The position numbers and the translations under genes were made by a program. Under the pieces are notes generated by a model. The model was not told the DNA's origin and searched no databases. It saw only the letters and a program-made list of their open reading frames with translations. Positions 46,843-57,779 of a stretch of DNA of 64,000 bases are shown piece by piece. The stretch comes from Abelmoschus esculentus (Eukaryota > Streptophyta > Magnoliopsida > Malvales > Malvaceae): contig JAUCBN010000025.1 of NCBI GenBank assembly GCA_035048815.1, positions 10,130,501 through 10,194,500 on the forward strand, written 5' to 3'. The number at the start of each line of letters is the position of its first letter. Within the stretch, counting starts at the first letter, position 1.

Positions 46843-48391
46843 GTGTGGTGGCAATTCGGCGCAATGTTCGGCGCTTCAATGGGGGCTGACAGTCTTCAGG
46901 ATCAGACTCGTCATCTGCTCCCCGTCTTTTGGGTGTCTCAGCAGTAGCAGGTAGTGGTGTTGATTGTCTCCCAGCCGACATCATGAGTCAGCGCATAGAT
47001 TTCTTCCTCTTGGGAGAGGGCATTTGTGATTCCTCTTGTGGGGCTGCTGGCTGGGGTTCTTCTTGCTGTGTTGGCTGGGAAGGCGGTTTTTCAAACAGCG
47101 AAGATATGAAACTGGCATCATGTTCCTTGGTAGCAGAAGGGTCTGGTTGATCGTGTGACTAGGCTTGCTCCTCTGAAAATGCCGCGACATTCTTAGGAGT
47201 TTGTTCTCGTGCAGGTGACTAGGCTTCTTGAGCTTGCTCCTCGGGTTCCGGTTCCATGGGTCTAGCCTCCTCAGATGGTTCAGCAGGTGATGGTACCTGA
47301 TTTAGATCAGGTGCATCTGGTCTAGTTGGAGTTGAGGCAGCTGTAAATGTTGAGGCATTTCCTGATGCAACGGGCAGTATAAACTCTGGGAACGCAGGGA
47401 ACTCTTGATACAGTGGAGGAAGCAACTCTGCCAAGTAGGCTTTGATGACCTCGTCTCTCTTTTTGGTATAGAGGAAAAATTCCTTTAAGTCCTTGGATAA
47501 GTCATCAACTTTTGCCATGGCATTTTTGGATAGCTCCAGTGCATCATCTTTTTCCATCGGGCCTTTTCCTTTAGCCGAGGCGGCATGAGATGCCCCTGGT
47601 TGCTCTTCCATGTTGCCCATAAGTGCAGTCACTTTTTCAGCAGACAATCCTTTCATTACTTCCACTATTTCATCAAAATCATACTCTAGAACATTTTTCT
47701 TCTGACATAGTGCGGTGATCAGGTTTGGAAATATGAGGGGGCTCTTGGGTCATTTCCAACAAGAATGCGTCTCTTGCACAATAATTCTCCCTATGTCTAT
47801 TGGGCAGCCAAAGAGAATAGAATGCAACAACATAAGTTGAGGTAAACTCACAATAGTGTGATGCAAAGTGGGCACCAGCTTGTATCTTAGGAAGTGGTTC
47901 CACAACCGGGCGTTGGGAAGCAAGCTCTCTCGATTCACCGTTCGTCCTGAAGTTTGTTGGTCATTCCACTCGGTCTTGGGCAGACATACATCCTCCTTCA
48001 CAGCTTGATAGGTTTCGTAATCAGCCTCTTCCTCTTTCTTAGCATGTCTATCAACCTCTAGGAGGATTTTGAAGAAGCGGTTGATAGCCGTGTTTGTGAA
48101 GTGAATGTTTTTGCCCCGAACATATACAGATTTCTGGTTTGGCTTGAAAATATTGGCATAAAATTCACGCACTATTGTGGCGTTGACGGAGCCTGGATGG
48201 GCAGCAAAATGCTCCCAATTGTGGCGCGCCACCACATCCTTCACCTCTTGTCCCAACTCGTTGGAGAGGATGAAGCCAAGTTCAAAGAAAACTCTTCGTT
48301 TCTTTAGAGTTTTAAATCTCTCTTCCGCCAGCTCGTCCACAAAAATGGCAGGAGGTTGTTGTGCAGCCCCCGGCTGTCTGGTTCTTACCAT
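46843..48391 (-). pseudogene. Element 3 ORF2, broken
   Basis: Same family as ORF2 of element 1. From MVRTRQPGAAQQPPAIFVDE (48391) the domain reads VNATIVREFYANIFKPNQ, VYVRGKNIHFTNTAINRFF and PTLHHTIVSLPQLMLLHSI. A frame disturbance near 47760 moves the next stretch (RDAFLLEMTQEPPHIS) to another frame. A further change near 47680 restores the first frame for MKGLSAEKVTALMGNMEEQ onward, ending in a Pro/Glu-rich tail with a TAG after EEQAQEA (47219). Weak continuation with stops reaches about 46843. The N-terminal 200 residues are only distantly similar to element 1, so this is a separate subfamily. Confidence 0.82.
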
Positions 48392-48943
48392 TTTCAGGTT
48401 GAAAAGGAGAAGAAAAAGTAAGAAAGCTTGAAGCTTTTCTTTAATGGAGGGGAAGTTTCGGCTATGGAGGGGAAAGATGAAGAAGAAGGTGGAGAGTAAA
48501 GGTGAAAAATAATAAAGGTGAGACCTTTATTATTTTAGTGGGGGTGTGGGCAAGAAACATGTGGAGGGGGTTGATTGGGTGTGGGAATAAAGGTGTCAGA
48601 TTTTTAATAGGAGAGAGAGGGTTGGATTTTGAATTTCAAAATAAAACAATAAAAGTAATAAAAACTACCTCTTTCTTTTGTCTTTTTGCCGCCCAATAAT
48701 TTCAAGGTAGGGTTTCCTACTTTTCTCCTTCTTTTTCCTTCAGCCGTCAGCCTCAAAGGGTGTATAATAACTTAAAAAAATAAAAGAAAGGATTAAAATG
48801 GTTAAGCATATTAAAGCAAATAAAACAAACTTAAAGATTATTTATTTATGAAGAGGAGTAAACTGAAAATGCCATAACATTTCAGTATGTCAAGCATCTA
48901 TAAGATATTCGGTAGGTTTATCCCACATCACGTGGACTCCAGT
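48392..48943 (-). other. Element 3 spacer between integrase and ORF2
   Basis: 552 bp without a gene, purine-rich near the ORF2 start on the plus strand. It holds a strong inverted repeat at 48506-48536: 14 bp arms (AAAATAATAAAGGT and its complement) around GAG. It lies about 115 bp upstream of ORF2, near where elements 1 and 2 have a TATA motif. No TATATAAG is present here. Confidence 0.7.
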
Positions 48944-49806
48944 TTAGATCTTCAGACGCTGGCCATTAACTTTGAAAATTGTCCCATTTTCCAGATTCTT
49001 GATGTGTACAGCTACATGGGGGTATACATGAAGTATTTCAAATGGCCCTAACCACCTCGATTTAAGCTTCCCAAGAAAAAGCTTCAGCCTTGAGTTGAAT
49101 AGGAGCACTTGTTGTCCCGCATGAAAATGCCGTGGCAAAATCGCTTGATCATGCCATCGCTTGGTTCGCTCCTTGTAGAGTTTAGTATTCTCATAAGCTT
49201 GGGTCTTGAATTCCTCCATCTCATTCAACTCTAGAAGTCTTCTTTCACCAGCTAAACCGGCATCAAAGTTGAGCTTCTTGATTGCCCAATAGGCCTTATG
49301 CTCTAGCTCGACCGGGAGGTGACATGCTTTGCCATAGACTAATTTAAATGGAGACATTCCTAGGGGTTTTTGAAAGTTGTTCGGTATGACCACAATGCTT
49401 CATCAAGCTTGGGTGACCAATCTTTCCTTCTCAAATTCACCACTTTTTCCAAGATTTGCATGATTTCACGATTGGAAACCATGGCTTGCCCATTGGTTTG
49501 GGGATGATATGCCGTGGCAATTTTGTGTCGCACCCCATATCTTTGCAATGCCTTGGTAATTAACTTGTTGTCAAAATGAGTGCCTTCATCACTGATGATA
49601 GCCCTTGGCACGCTAAAACTTGTGAAAATGTGCTTATGTAGAAATTTAAGCACGGTCTTCGAATCGTTCCTTGGCGTTGCAATGGCTTCTACCCACTTGG
49701 ATACATAGTCCACTGCCAAAAGGATATACAGATCTCCATATGAAGATGGGAATGGTCCCATAAAGCCTATGCCTCATACGTCAAATAATTCTATCTCTAG
49801 AATACT
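48944..49806 (-). pseudogene. Element 3 integrase core and C-terminus, broken
   Basis: Core from GFMGPFPSSYGDLYILLAVD (near 49770) through ISDEGTHFDN to YHPQTNGQ. The residue after GQA is Met where the third catalytic acid (Glu) of the DDE triad is expected, so the enzyme should be inactive. A frameshift near 49375 separates the core from the C-terminal part (LGMSPFKLVYGKACHLPVEL, VLLFNSRLKLFLGKLKSRW), which ends HIKNLENGTIFKVNGQRLKI at 48944. Two stops lie between this part and the zinc domain (49804-49806 and near 49778). Confidence 0.88.
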
Positions 49807-50800
49807 TTATCGTGGCATTTTATGCCGTCTAGAGATATTCCCAGTCTTTTGACATCGATCGCAGGCCTGGTAAAATGCCTGGGCATCTTTGAATAAGGTA
49901 AGCCAATAAAAACCTGATTTGAGGACTTTTGCAGCAGTCCTCATTCCTCCGAAGTGACCTCCACACGGGCTAGTGAGACAATGATGCAGAATGTCTCTTT
50001 GCTCCTGTTCTGGCACACATCTTCGGATAATTTGATCGGCACAACGCTTGAACAGATACGGCTCATCCCAGAAATAGAACCGCGCGTCATGTCTGAATTT
50101 CTTCCTTCCCTGGCTAGTCATGTCAAAAGGCAAAACACCACTAACAAGAAAATTAGCAGGGTCAGCGCACCACGGAATTACCGTGGCATAAAGAATTTTC
50201 TCATCGGGAAATTCATCATGTATTTCAATTTTGTCAGGACAATCCCGGTCAACTTCTAGCCTAGAAAGATGATCAGCAACTTGGTTCTCAGTTCCCTTCC
50301 TATCTAACACCTTTAAATCAAATTCTTGCAACAACAGTATCCATCTAATGAGCCTAGGTTTTGAATCCTTTTTAGTCACTAAGTACTTAATTGCTGAGTG
50401 ATCGGTGTGAACAATGACCTTAGTGCCTATCAAGTATGACCTAAACTTGTCAAATGCAAATACCACGACAAGTAGCTCTTTCTCTATGGTAGTGTAGTTA
50501 AGTTGTGCTTCATTTAAAGTATAACTAGTATAATAAACAACATGAAAAATTTTACCTCGACACTGCCCCAAAACTGCTCCCATGGCGTAATCGCTCGCGT
50601 CGCACATTAGTTCGAACGACAAGGTCCAATTTGGGGGAACAACAACTGGTGCAGTAATCAGGCTTTGCTTCAGTTATTTGAAAGCGCCATTACATTTTTG
50701 GTCGAACACGAAAGACTGGTTTTGCTACAACAACATGCACAAGGGCTTTGAGATCTTGGAGAAATCCTTGATGAATCTCCGATAGAATCCCGCGTGTCCA
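49807..50800 (-). pseudogene. Element 3 RNase H and integrase zinc domain
   Basis: A long open stretch (50622-49807, 271 codons) with RNase H motifs MCDASDYAMGAVLGQ, TTIEKELLVVVFAFDKFRSY and HTDHSAIKYL, followed by the integrase zinc domain (HHCLTSPCGGHFGG ... CDRCQKTGNI). Upstream, between 50808 and 50623, the RT thumb and connection region has three stops (at 50806-50808 after TNVKGI, near 50729 and near 50674). The RNase H acidic residues look retained. Confidence 0.88.
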
Positions 50801-50808
50801 AGGAAACT

Positions 50809-52580
50809 TCATATGCCCTTGACATTTGTTGTTGGTGATAGTTTCTCAATCACCTCGATCTTAGCTTTGTCTACCTCAATACCTTTGTGTGAGATTTTAT
50901 GGCCTAACACAATACCTTTTGTCACCATGAAGTTACATTTCTCCCAATTTAGCACAAGGTCAGCTTCTTCAGATCGCTTCAGGACCTTTGCTAAATTACC
51001 AAGACATTTCTGGAAACTGTCTCCAGAAACAGAGAAGTCGTCTATGAAGATTTCAAGAGAGTCTTCAACCATATCTGAGAAGATAGATTGAATGCAACGC
51101 TGGAAAGTTGCCGGGGCATTACACAATCCAAAGGGCATCCTTCGAAAAGCGTAAGTACTGTAAGGACAAGTGAACATAGTCTTCTCTTGTTCCTCCGGTG
51201 CTATAGCTATTTGATTATACCCCGAATATCCATCCAAGAAACAATAGTAAGCTTTGCCCGCCAAGCGATCTAACATTTGTTCGATGAAGGGGAGAGGAAA
51301 GTGGTCCTTCTTCGTAGCCTTGTTGAGCTTACGATAGTCCATACAAATCCTCCATCCGGTCACTACGCGCGTCGGCAATAGCTCATTGTCCTCATTGCTC
51401 ACCATGGTCGTGCCTCCTTTCTTGGGTACACACTGGACCGGGCTTACCCATGAACTGTCTAATATTGGGTAAATAATTCCAGCATCAAGCCATTTGAGAA
51501 TCTCATTCATAACAACTTGTTTCATAATGGGGTTGAGTCTACGCTGTGGCTCTACGGATTTGCCATGGCATTCTTCCAGAAGTATCTTATGCATACATAT
51601 AGTAGGACTAATCCCTTTTATATCCGCCATGGTCCATCCTATTGCTCGCTTATGCTGTGACAAAACGGCAAGTAGACTTCTCTCTTGATCAACATTAAGA
51701 TTCGCAGAAATAATAACAGGTAGGGTCTCGTCTTCACCCAGATAAGCATATTTCAAATGCTGTGGCAAAATCTTCAGCTCCAGCTTTGATGCACTGAGTA
51801 ACGAAGGCTTAGGAGGATTGAATTCCTCAAAATCAAGAGGTTCAAAGCTCGAATAGTTTCTAGCTATCAGTAAACTAGATTGATGTTCTTCCAATGAAGA
51901 GTCACTAGCTTGTGCCTCTTGTTCAATCATGAACTCTTCATACTCATCCAGTTGCACAAAATTGATGTGGCAAAAATGATCAGTTTCTGATGATAGCTCA
52001 TAATTTACTTCTAAAATGCTCCGACATTCTTCATAATCATCCATGTACTTAAGAGAACTATTGTTGTTCACGGTCAATCTTTGATTTGCTACTTGCATTG
52101 TAAGCTCGCCCTTCTCACAATCAATGAGAATGCGACCAGTTGCTAGGAAAGGTCTCCCTAAGATAATGGGTGTATTAGCATCAGCCTTACAGTCAAGTAT
52201 GAGGAAGTCGGCGGGAATCACGAACTTGTCCACCCTCACTATGACGTCTTCAATCTTCTCATCAGGTCTCACATGGGAACGATCGGCTAGTTGCAATATG
52301 ACGGATGTGGGTCTCGCATTTCCCATGCCAAGCTTCACGAAAATAGACTTGGGCATAAGATTTACACTTGATCCAAGATCACAGAGTGCTTTCCCAATAA
52401 ACTTATCTCCAATGGCACACGGGATAATGAAGCTGCCTAGATCCTTCTTCTATGACGACAATTGACTCAAAGTAGAGCAATACTCTTTTGTCGTGGCAAT
52501 TGTCTCAAACTTCTCCACTTTACGCTTCTTCGTGATTGTTTCCTTCAAAAATTTAGCATAGGTGGGCATCTGGTCATTTG
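50809..52580 (-). pseudogene. Element 3 protease and reverse transcriptase
   Basis: 515 uninterrupted codons from 52356 to 50809, preceded by the protease N-terminal part with a stop near 52451. Protease: LCDLGSSVNLMPKS, then VDKFVIPADFLILD and LGRPFLATGRILIDCE. RT: DAGIIYPILDSSWVSPVQ, WRICMDYRKLNKATKKDHF, CFLDGYSGYNQIA, RMPFGLCNAPATFQRC and the active site IFIDDFSV, both aspartates kept. Just before RT, the family's conserved Asp-Ala-Lys-Pro is replaced by Cys-His-Gly-Lys, encoded by a TGCCATGGCA palindrome (51561-51570). Confidence 0.9.
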
Positions 52581-54333
52581 CCTCCAAGAGTGGGACATTT
52601 ATGTACAGTTGATCCAACTAATCCACAAACTTTTTGAATAGAATTTCATCGTTGTGCTTCTTGTGTCTCTGGGGAAAGGGTGGTGGGGGTCTAACTTCTT
52701 CCACTGGTGGTGTAGGAACTGGTTTTGCCGTGGATTTTGGCTTACTTCATCGGCAGGTTCCTTTGTCAAGCCTTCCTCCTGGTCCTTTTCCTCAACAACT
52801 TGCTTAGGCATTTCTTCTCACACAGGTTCGGGTAAGGAATACTCAGACTTTTTCCCCCCAAACTTATCTTCTTGATTAAGTTGAGTGCCACTTCTTAGTA
52901 TGATCGTGCTACATTGCTCTTTACCATGCGGCTTAGTGACTTCAGTATCACTCGGCAGACGTCCAGGCTGAAGCTCCTATAATGTCGTGGCAATTTGGCC
53001 AACCTGACTCTCCAGATTTTGCAACGAAGCACTGTGGCTTTACAATAAAGTTCGTTGGTTCTTGATAGCTGTTGTATGCTCTTGAAGCATAGTCTTGGTA
53101 CTTAGAATAAAATCTTGCATAGTTGCTTCCAAAGAACTTGTATTAGATGATGATGTAGCCCCTTGTTCTGATTATGCCAGGGAATATTCGACTAAAACTG
53201 TTGGGGCTCATTGTGATTCCGCACTGGGGGATTAGGATTGCTAGTTGCTTGATTTCCCCATGAAAAATTCGGATGTTGTCGTCATCCTAGATTATAGGTG
53301 TTTGAGTAGGGATTGTTGTTGCTTCGGTTGTAATTGCTCACATAATTGGTTGTTTCATGGTTTCCTGGGCACTCGCTCTCTTGATGATTGCCATGACATA
53401 ATAGACATGCTGAACTGGCCATCTTCACCTCCTTCACCTCGTTGGAACGTTGGATGCTCTTTAACATGTTGGTGATAGTTGGGAGTTGGGCGGATAGTGA
53501 GTCTTTAGCATCAAGCTCGAATATCCCTTGTGCCTTCCTCCCGGTTCCAAGTCTTGTAGAAGGAAATTGATAGTCATTGTTGGCAATTCTATCAAGTATG
53601 TCAAATGCCTCCTTGGGTGATTTGTCTAACAAAGTTTCATTTGCCGAGGCATCTAGCATCATCCTCGTCGGTGTATTGACTCCGTTGTAGAACATCACAA
53701 CTGGAGTCCAATCCTGAAATCCTCCTTGTATCGATCCCAATATTCACACATTGACTCGTCGTCACCTTGTCGAAAAGAAGCAATGTCATTTCTAAGTTAG
53801 GTATTGAGATTCAGAGGATTATACCGCAACAAAATTTTTTTGCATAGATCAGCCCATGACTCCATCGATTCGGATGGTACTTCACTCAACCATGCCCTTG
53901 CTCGACCACATAGAGAATAAGGGAATAACTTGAGCTTCAAGACATCCTCATGAACTCCTTGTTGACGGAATGAATCATAAACTTCTAAAAATGCTCGAAT
54001 ATGTTGCCTTGCATCTTCATGCGTCATCCCTCCAAATTGCCCAATCGAGTTAAGCATATTGAACATGACAGGCTTAAGTTCGAAATGTGTAGCTATGATT
54101 TCTGTTGACACAATGCCAGGATTAAGATCATCCAAGATAGGATTTAAATGATCCCTAATAGCTCTCGGTTGAGGTGAAGCAGCATGCTGATTTGTCGCTA
54201 CATTTTGAACTACTGGGTCTTGCATTATTGGTGATTCTATAGCTCTACGCTGATTACGCCTTCTTTGACGAAACAAACGCTCAATTTCAGGCACTATAGG
54301 ATAGAGAGGTCCTTCAGTAGACCTTCTGGACAT
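52581..54333 (-). pseudogene. Element 3 gag, broken
   Basis: From MSRRSTEGPLYPIVPEIERL (54333) through the capsid (VMFNMLNSIGQFGGMTHED, FPYSLCGRARAWLSEVPSES) to a stop at 53797. It resumes after a short gap at 53740 (DWTPVVMFYNGVNTPTRMML, DASANETLLDKSPKEAF) with a zinc knuckle CLLCHGNHQESEC, ending at 53282. The remaining linker, 53280 to 52581, has many stops and shifts, with PPPPFPQRHKKHN recognisable near 52680. Only remnants of a functional gag are left. Confidence 0.88.
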
Positions 54334-54439
54334 GCACTAAAAAGAAAAACAAATAAAACAAGTAAAACTGAACTAATAAAATAAACTAAGTAAAACAAAA
54401 ATGCCAAAACAAAAACGACAAAGTTTACTCTAGATGAAT

Positions 54440-54456
54440 CCCCGGCAACGGCGCCA
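54440..54456 (-). other. Primer binding site, tRNA-Asp (element 3)
   Basis: The plus strand reads CCCCGGCAACGGCGCCA, an exact match to the tRNA-Asp 3' end, six bases before the LTR start at 54463. Confidence 0.9.
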
Positions 54457-54462
54457 AAAACT

Positions 54463-55430
54463 TGGTGTGTTCTGTGTAGTGCTATAAATAATGTATGTGA
54501 ACACACATATATGTGGAAGTATACATAGTCATACAAGTAATAATAGGGTGAGTGAGTATCGTTCCCACGAGGATCTCTGATAAAGTGTGTAGTCAAATTT
54601 GTCAAGGCAAAAAAGTGTCACTAAACAAAAGGAAAACAAAGGAAAAGATATAAACAAGAGAAACTGGATATGTACGGTGAGGGGTTATGTAGAAATGCTA
54701 TGGCAATTCTAGAATGCTAGCACCTAAAATATGCCACGGAAAATGGTATGGATGATGAAGGCAAGGTGGATGTATGGTGGTGGTGTACGAGTTTAAAGTA
54801 GTGTGATTGTAAGAGAACAAGTAAAATAAAGAAAGCAATTTATAAATTCGGAGGCAAAAACAGGATGCAAGAACACGTTAAAACTTTATGATGTACTTTT
54901 CTTCTATTGATGAACTCTCTCGGGAATGACTGGTGGTGACTTCTATGGTTTCCTACCCCTTACCCCTACCTAACATATAGCTGCTACGGTGTATACCTAC
55001 TCGACAGAGGTTTCTAAAGTGTTCCCGCTCTTTCGAGTCATAGGAACCTGATAGACTAAAATGTCATGGCATCTTGTGTCACTCGAGTAGCACTTGCCTA
55101 TCGAAAAAGCACACTCTTTTTAGTCGTTGAAGCCTTCACCTACGCCTCTTTCGAGTGCTCTAGGATCCAGCTAGGCTCTATTTGCAGTCTAGAACCCATT
55201 GCTCACATAGATCCTCCCTTAGCTCCTTTCGGATGATCTAAGGATCTATAGTTATGCCTCTTTCGAGTGCTCTAGCATGCACCTAAACACGGTACTCTTT
55301 CGTGCCTCTTACAATGCCTAAATGATTATCAACAATGAGCAAAGCAAATATACAAACACATAGAAGGCAATATATTAAATAGAAATAAAAGATAATCATC
55401 CACAAAAGCAACCACCTAAACAAAGCTTTC
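54463..55430 (-). repeat. Element 3 5' LTR, truncated
   Basis: Begins TGGTGTGTTCTGTGTAGTGC on the plus strand next to the primer site. It contains a run of short related phrases (CCTCTTTCGAGTGCTCTAG twice near 55145 and 55257) and TGTCATGGCA at 55062. No TG terminus comparable to 45878 is found, so the upstream part is missing. The outer limit near 55430 is approximate. Confidence 0.7.
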
Positions 55431-56690
55431 ATGGTGGAGCTACTTACACAAGCCAAGCCACCCACGATAGCTAACATTGAACAAAACATGCAACACCAGG
55501 AACCTACCACCTTCGTGTCGACACCCAACTCAAAACTTTTTCCCAACCTCAACTCACTGATAAAGTCAACTCTTATCCCACCTATACCACAACAAAATCC
55601 AAACTTGTCGAACTCTTCCTTCCACTCACCCAACACCTCTTATTTTATAACCTTACCAAGGATGTAACCACACTGATGAATCATCCACTAACATGAACCC
55701 ACTGGACATAACTCTCACTACACTTCCAATAAAAGCAAGCCCAAAAGACCAAGTAACGAATATAGGTTATAAATGTCCAGTGGTCCCCGTCACACAACTC
55801 AAACACCATCACAATCTAACTTTAGCCGAGGTAAACCCAGCTTAACTCCTTATACACACAATATGTGCACTTTCCACCTTTACGACACAACTAAAACCTC
55901 GCAAGGTCACAACAAAACCATGATTCAAACCCATGATACCACAACTCCCATACTAATATACATGTTATTGCATTCTTTTACCAAGACTTGACCCAATACT
56001 CCTCAAGGCAAAACACCCGACCGGTCACAAACCTTAACCTAACCACACGTTAGACCATACAACAGAGGATTCCATGTAGTTTTTCCACTAACCACGACGA
56101 TAAACATCTCCCTTTTCTTTTAAAACAAATTCACACTCTTTAAGAAAACAAAACACCAAACCGTCTTACATCACACAACATGCCCCAACCTTCTCACAAC
56201 CTCCAAACTCTAACTAGAGGGAATTTGCAAAACTCAGCCTTACATTTCTTAATGACCAACTCAAAACTAACCATAACTCAGGGTATTCACCTCGGTTTCA
56301 AAGATTCACAACTCTGAGCCCAACCACCCATTCCTCATCCAAGACTATTCCCTAACCAAAAGGGTAACTTGCCCACAACACCACAAGCTCAAGACCAAAA
56401 GAAAGCCTTTTCAACAATTTTTTTTAACAAACCTACACCCAAAAAGAACCAACCCAGCACCACTTCCATCTTCAAAGGAGACACTCGCAAGTGTCAACAA
56501 ATGTATGTATGATTCCCTATATGCCCTCATCAATGCCTGTGCAAGTGCATGTAAATGCAATTTCTAATGTCAAGCTCAAGAATGCATGCATGCCCTACAA
56601 TATCTATAGATATTTACATATATGTGCTCTTACACTATGCATGATTATTTGTTCACACTCATAAATAACATCCTTGATTCCAAAAATTTC
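55431..56690. other. Unclassified G-poor DNA
   Basis: About 1.26 kb between element 3 and a gag remnant. The plus strand is strikingly poor in G and rich in C and A, so the minus strand is G/T rich. A short open frame (55431-55667, plus) has no recognisable domain. I see no LTR terminus, primer site or protein homology. It may be a piece of another LTR or untranslated region. Confidence 0.5.
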
Positions 56691-56699
56691 AACTACTAA

Positions 56700-56935
56700 C
56701 TTGCTAACTATTTCCAAGTCAGGTTAGTAGCGGTCACTCATCTTCAGCAGACTGAAATATACTTGTCAAAGCCTGAATGCACGGTGCGAACTCAGTTTCT
56801 AAACTAACCTCCCCGTATAACCGGAGACACAACTACGGGGGAAGGGAAATCGCTCTTCCCTAGTAGTCGTTTCACCCTCAAACTAACCATCAGTGATCAA
56901 ACTAGCACTAGCTCAAGTCTCACGTCTCAGAGGCA
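56700..56935 (-). pseudogene. Chromovirus T3 gag remnant
   Basis: Starts MPLRRET at 56935, close to the T2 gag start (MPSRRET), followed by an acidic segment. A large internal deletion then joins it to ATNLTWK near 56725 (T2 has ANLTWEYF). Stops occur. It is the gag of the element whose 5' LTR is 57209-60633. Confidence 0.75.
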
Positions 56936-57190
56936 TATTCCAAAACTTTAAACACAAATTTAATCGTATAATCAAAACATCAAAACATATTAGACTTACA
57001 TTAGGGCAAGATCCAAGGGAAACCTGAAGCATTTGAAAATGTATTGGCATTGGCAATGTGTAACCATTAATTCCTTTTTAACCATCATCACTCAAAGTAC
57101 AATCATCATGCATAGATATTCAACAAGTTAACAACATAACAAGTTCAATCACACACTTTAGCAAACCTAACCACCCACTTTAGCAAACCT
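56936..57190 (-). other. T3 leader
   Basis: A noncoding leader between primer site and gag, nearly collinear with 22536-22807 (shared GGCAAGATCCAAGGGAAACC and ATTGGCATTGGCAATGTG). No gene. Confidence 0.7.
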
Positions 57191-57203
57191 GGCTTTGATA
57201 CCA
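57191..57203 (-). other. Primer binding site, initiator tRNA-Met (T3), one change
   Basis: The plus strand reads GGCTTTGATACCA, so the element strand is TGGTATCAAAGCC, with a single G-to-A change from the T2 site. It lies five bases before the LTR boundary. Confidence 0.85.
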
Positions 57204-57779
57204 CCAAATGTAAACCCCTTAGCCCGGCCTGGACGGAACCGGCACTAACGGGTTACACGGGGAATATCGAACCAAACCCGTTAAGGTCCAATTCGATAAA
57301 CAACCCTGAAAACCGATATGTTTTTTTTCTTAACTAGATGCATAATTTAGTTCCTATGTGTGTCGAGGTCATGCGTAACGAAAATGGGAACATTCGATTC
57401 ACAATTGATCATTCAATTCGCATATCAGTACATAAGGACCAAAACGCAAATAATTCTTAATTCCAACAATAAACCAGTAATTCAACCTACCATAGTTCAA
57501 CTAAACATGCATAGCATACTCATAACAAAGTTCAGATCAATCGGACCATTATAGCATCGTCAATTTCATGTTTCGTAAAATAGGGACCTAATTGTAAAGC
57601 TCACAATATCATAGGGACTAAAATTAACATTAATTTACCAATGTGAATTCAAGGTAACATCATGCATCTTGGTGATATTACAACTCTCAATATTATTCAT
57701 CGCATCTATATTCGATCGTGGAAAGACATCCGACCCTAAACGTAATTTTTCACGCTTAAAATATCATTTTTGGGTCAGG

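Larger units (their letters stand above)
45606..55071. repeat. Dispersed TGCC-NN-GGCA palindromes, element 3
   Basis: Eight exact matches start at 45606, 46336, 47513, 49128, 49510, 49876, 51561 and 53642. At least six more have one mismatch (45957, 46269, 46671, 52983, 53389, 55062). Most read (A/T)TGCC(A/G)TGGCA with A/T flanks, unlike the C...G flanks in elements 1 and 2. They fall in LTR, noncoding and coding DNA. Confidence 0.85.
45596..55430 (-). mobile_element. Athila-type LTR element 3, full gene order, decayed
   Basis: Minus-strand order: truncated 5' LTR (about 55430-54463), tRNA-Asp primer site, gag, protease-RT, RNase H-integrase, spacer, ORF2, 3' noncoding region, purine tract and truncated 3' LTR (45878-45596). 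It is the only Athila element here with a polymerase block and so serves as reference for elements 1 and 2. T1 cuts off its 3' LTR. All ORFs carry stops or frameshifts. It is scattered with TGCC-NN-GGCA sites of the ATGCCATGGCAT type. Confidence 0.88.

Noticed and set aside
55431..55667. Possible host gene exon
   Set aside because: Short, low-complexity Pro/Asn/Ser-rich frame without splice context or family match, next to decayed retroelements.
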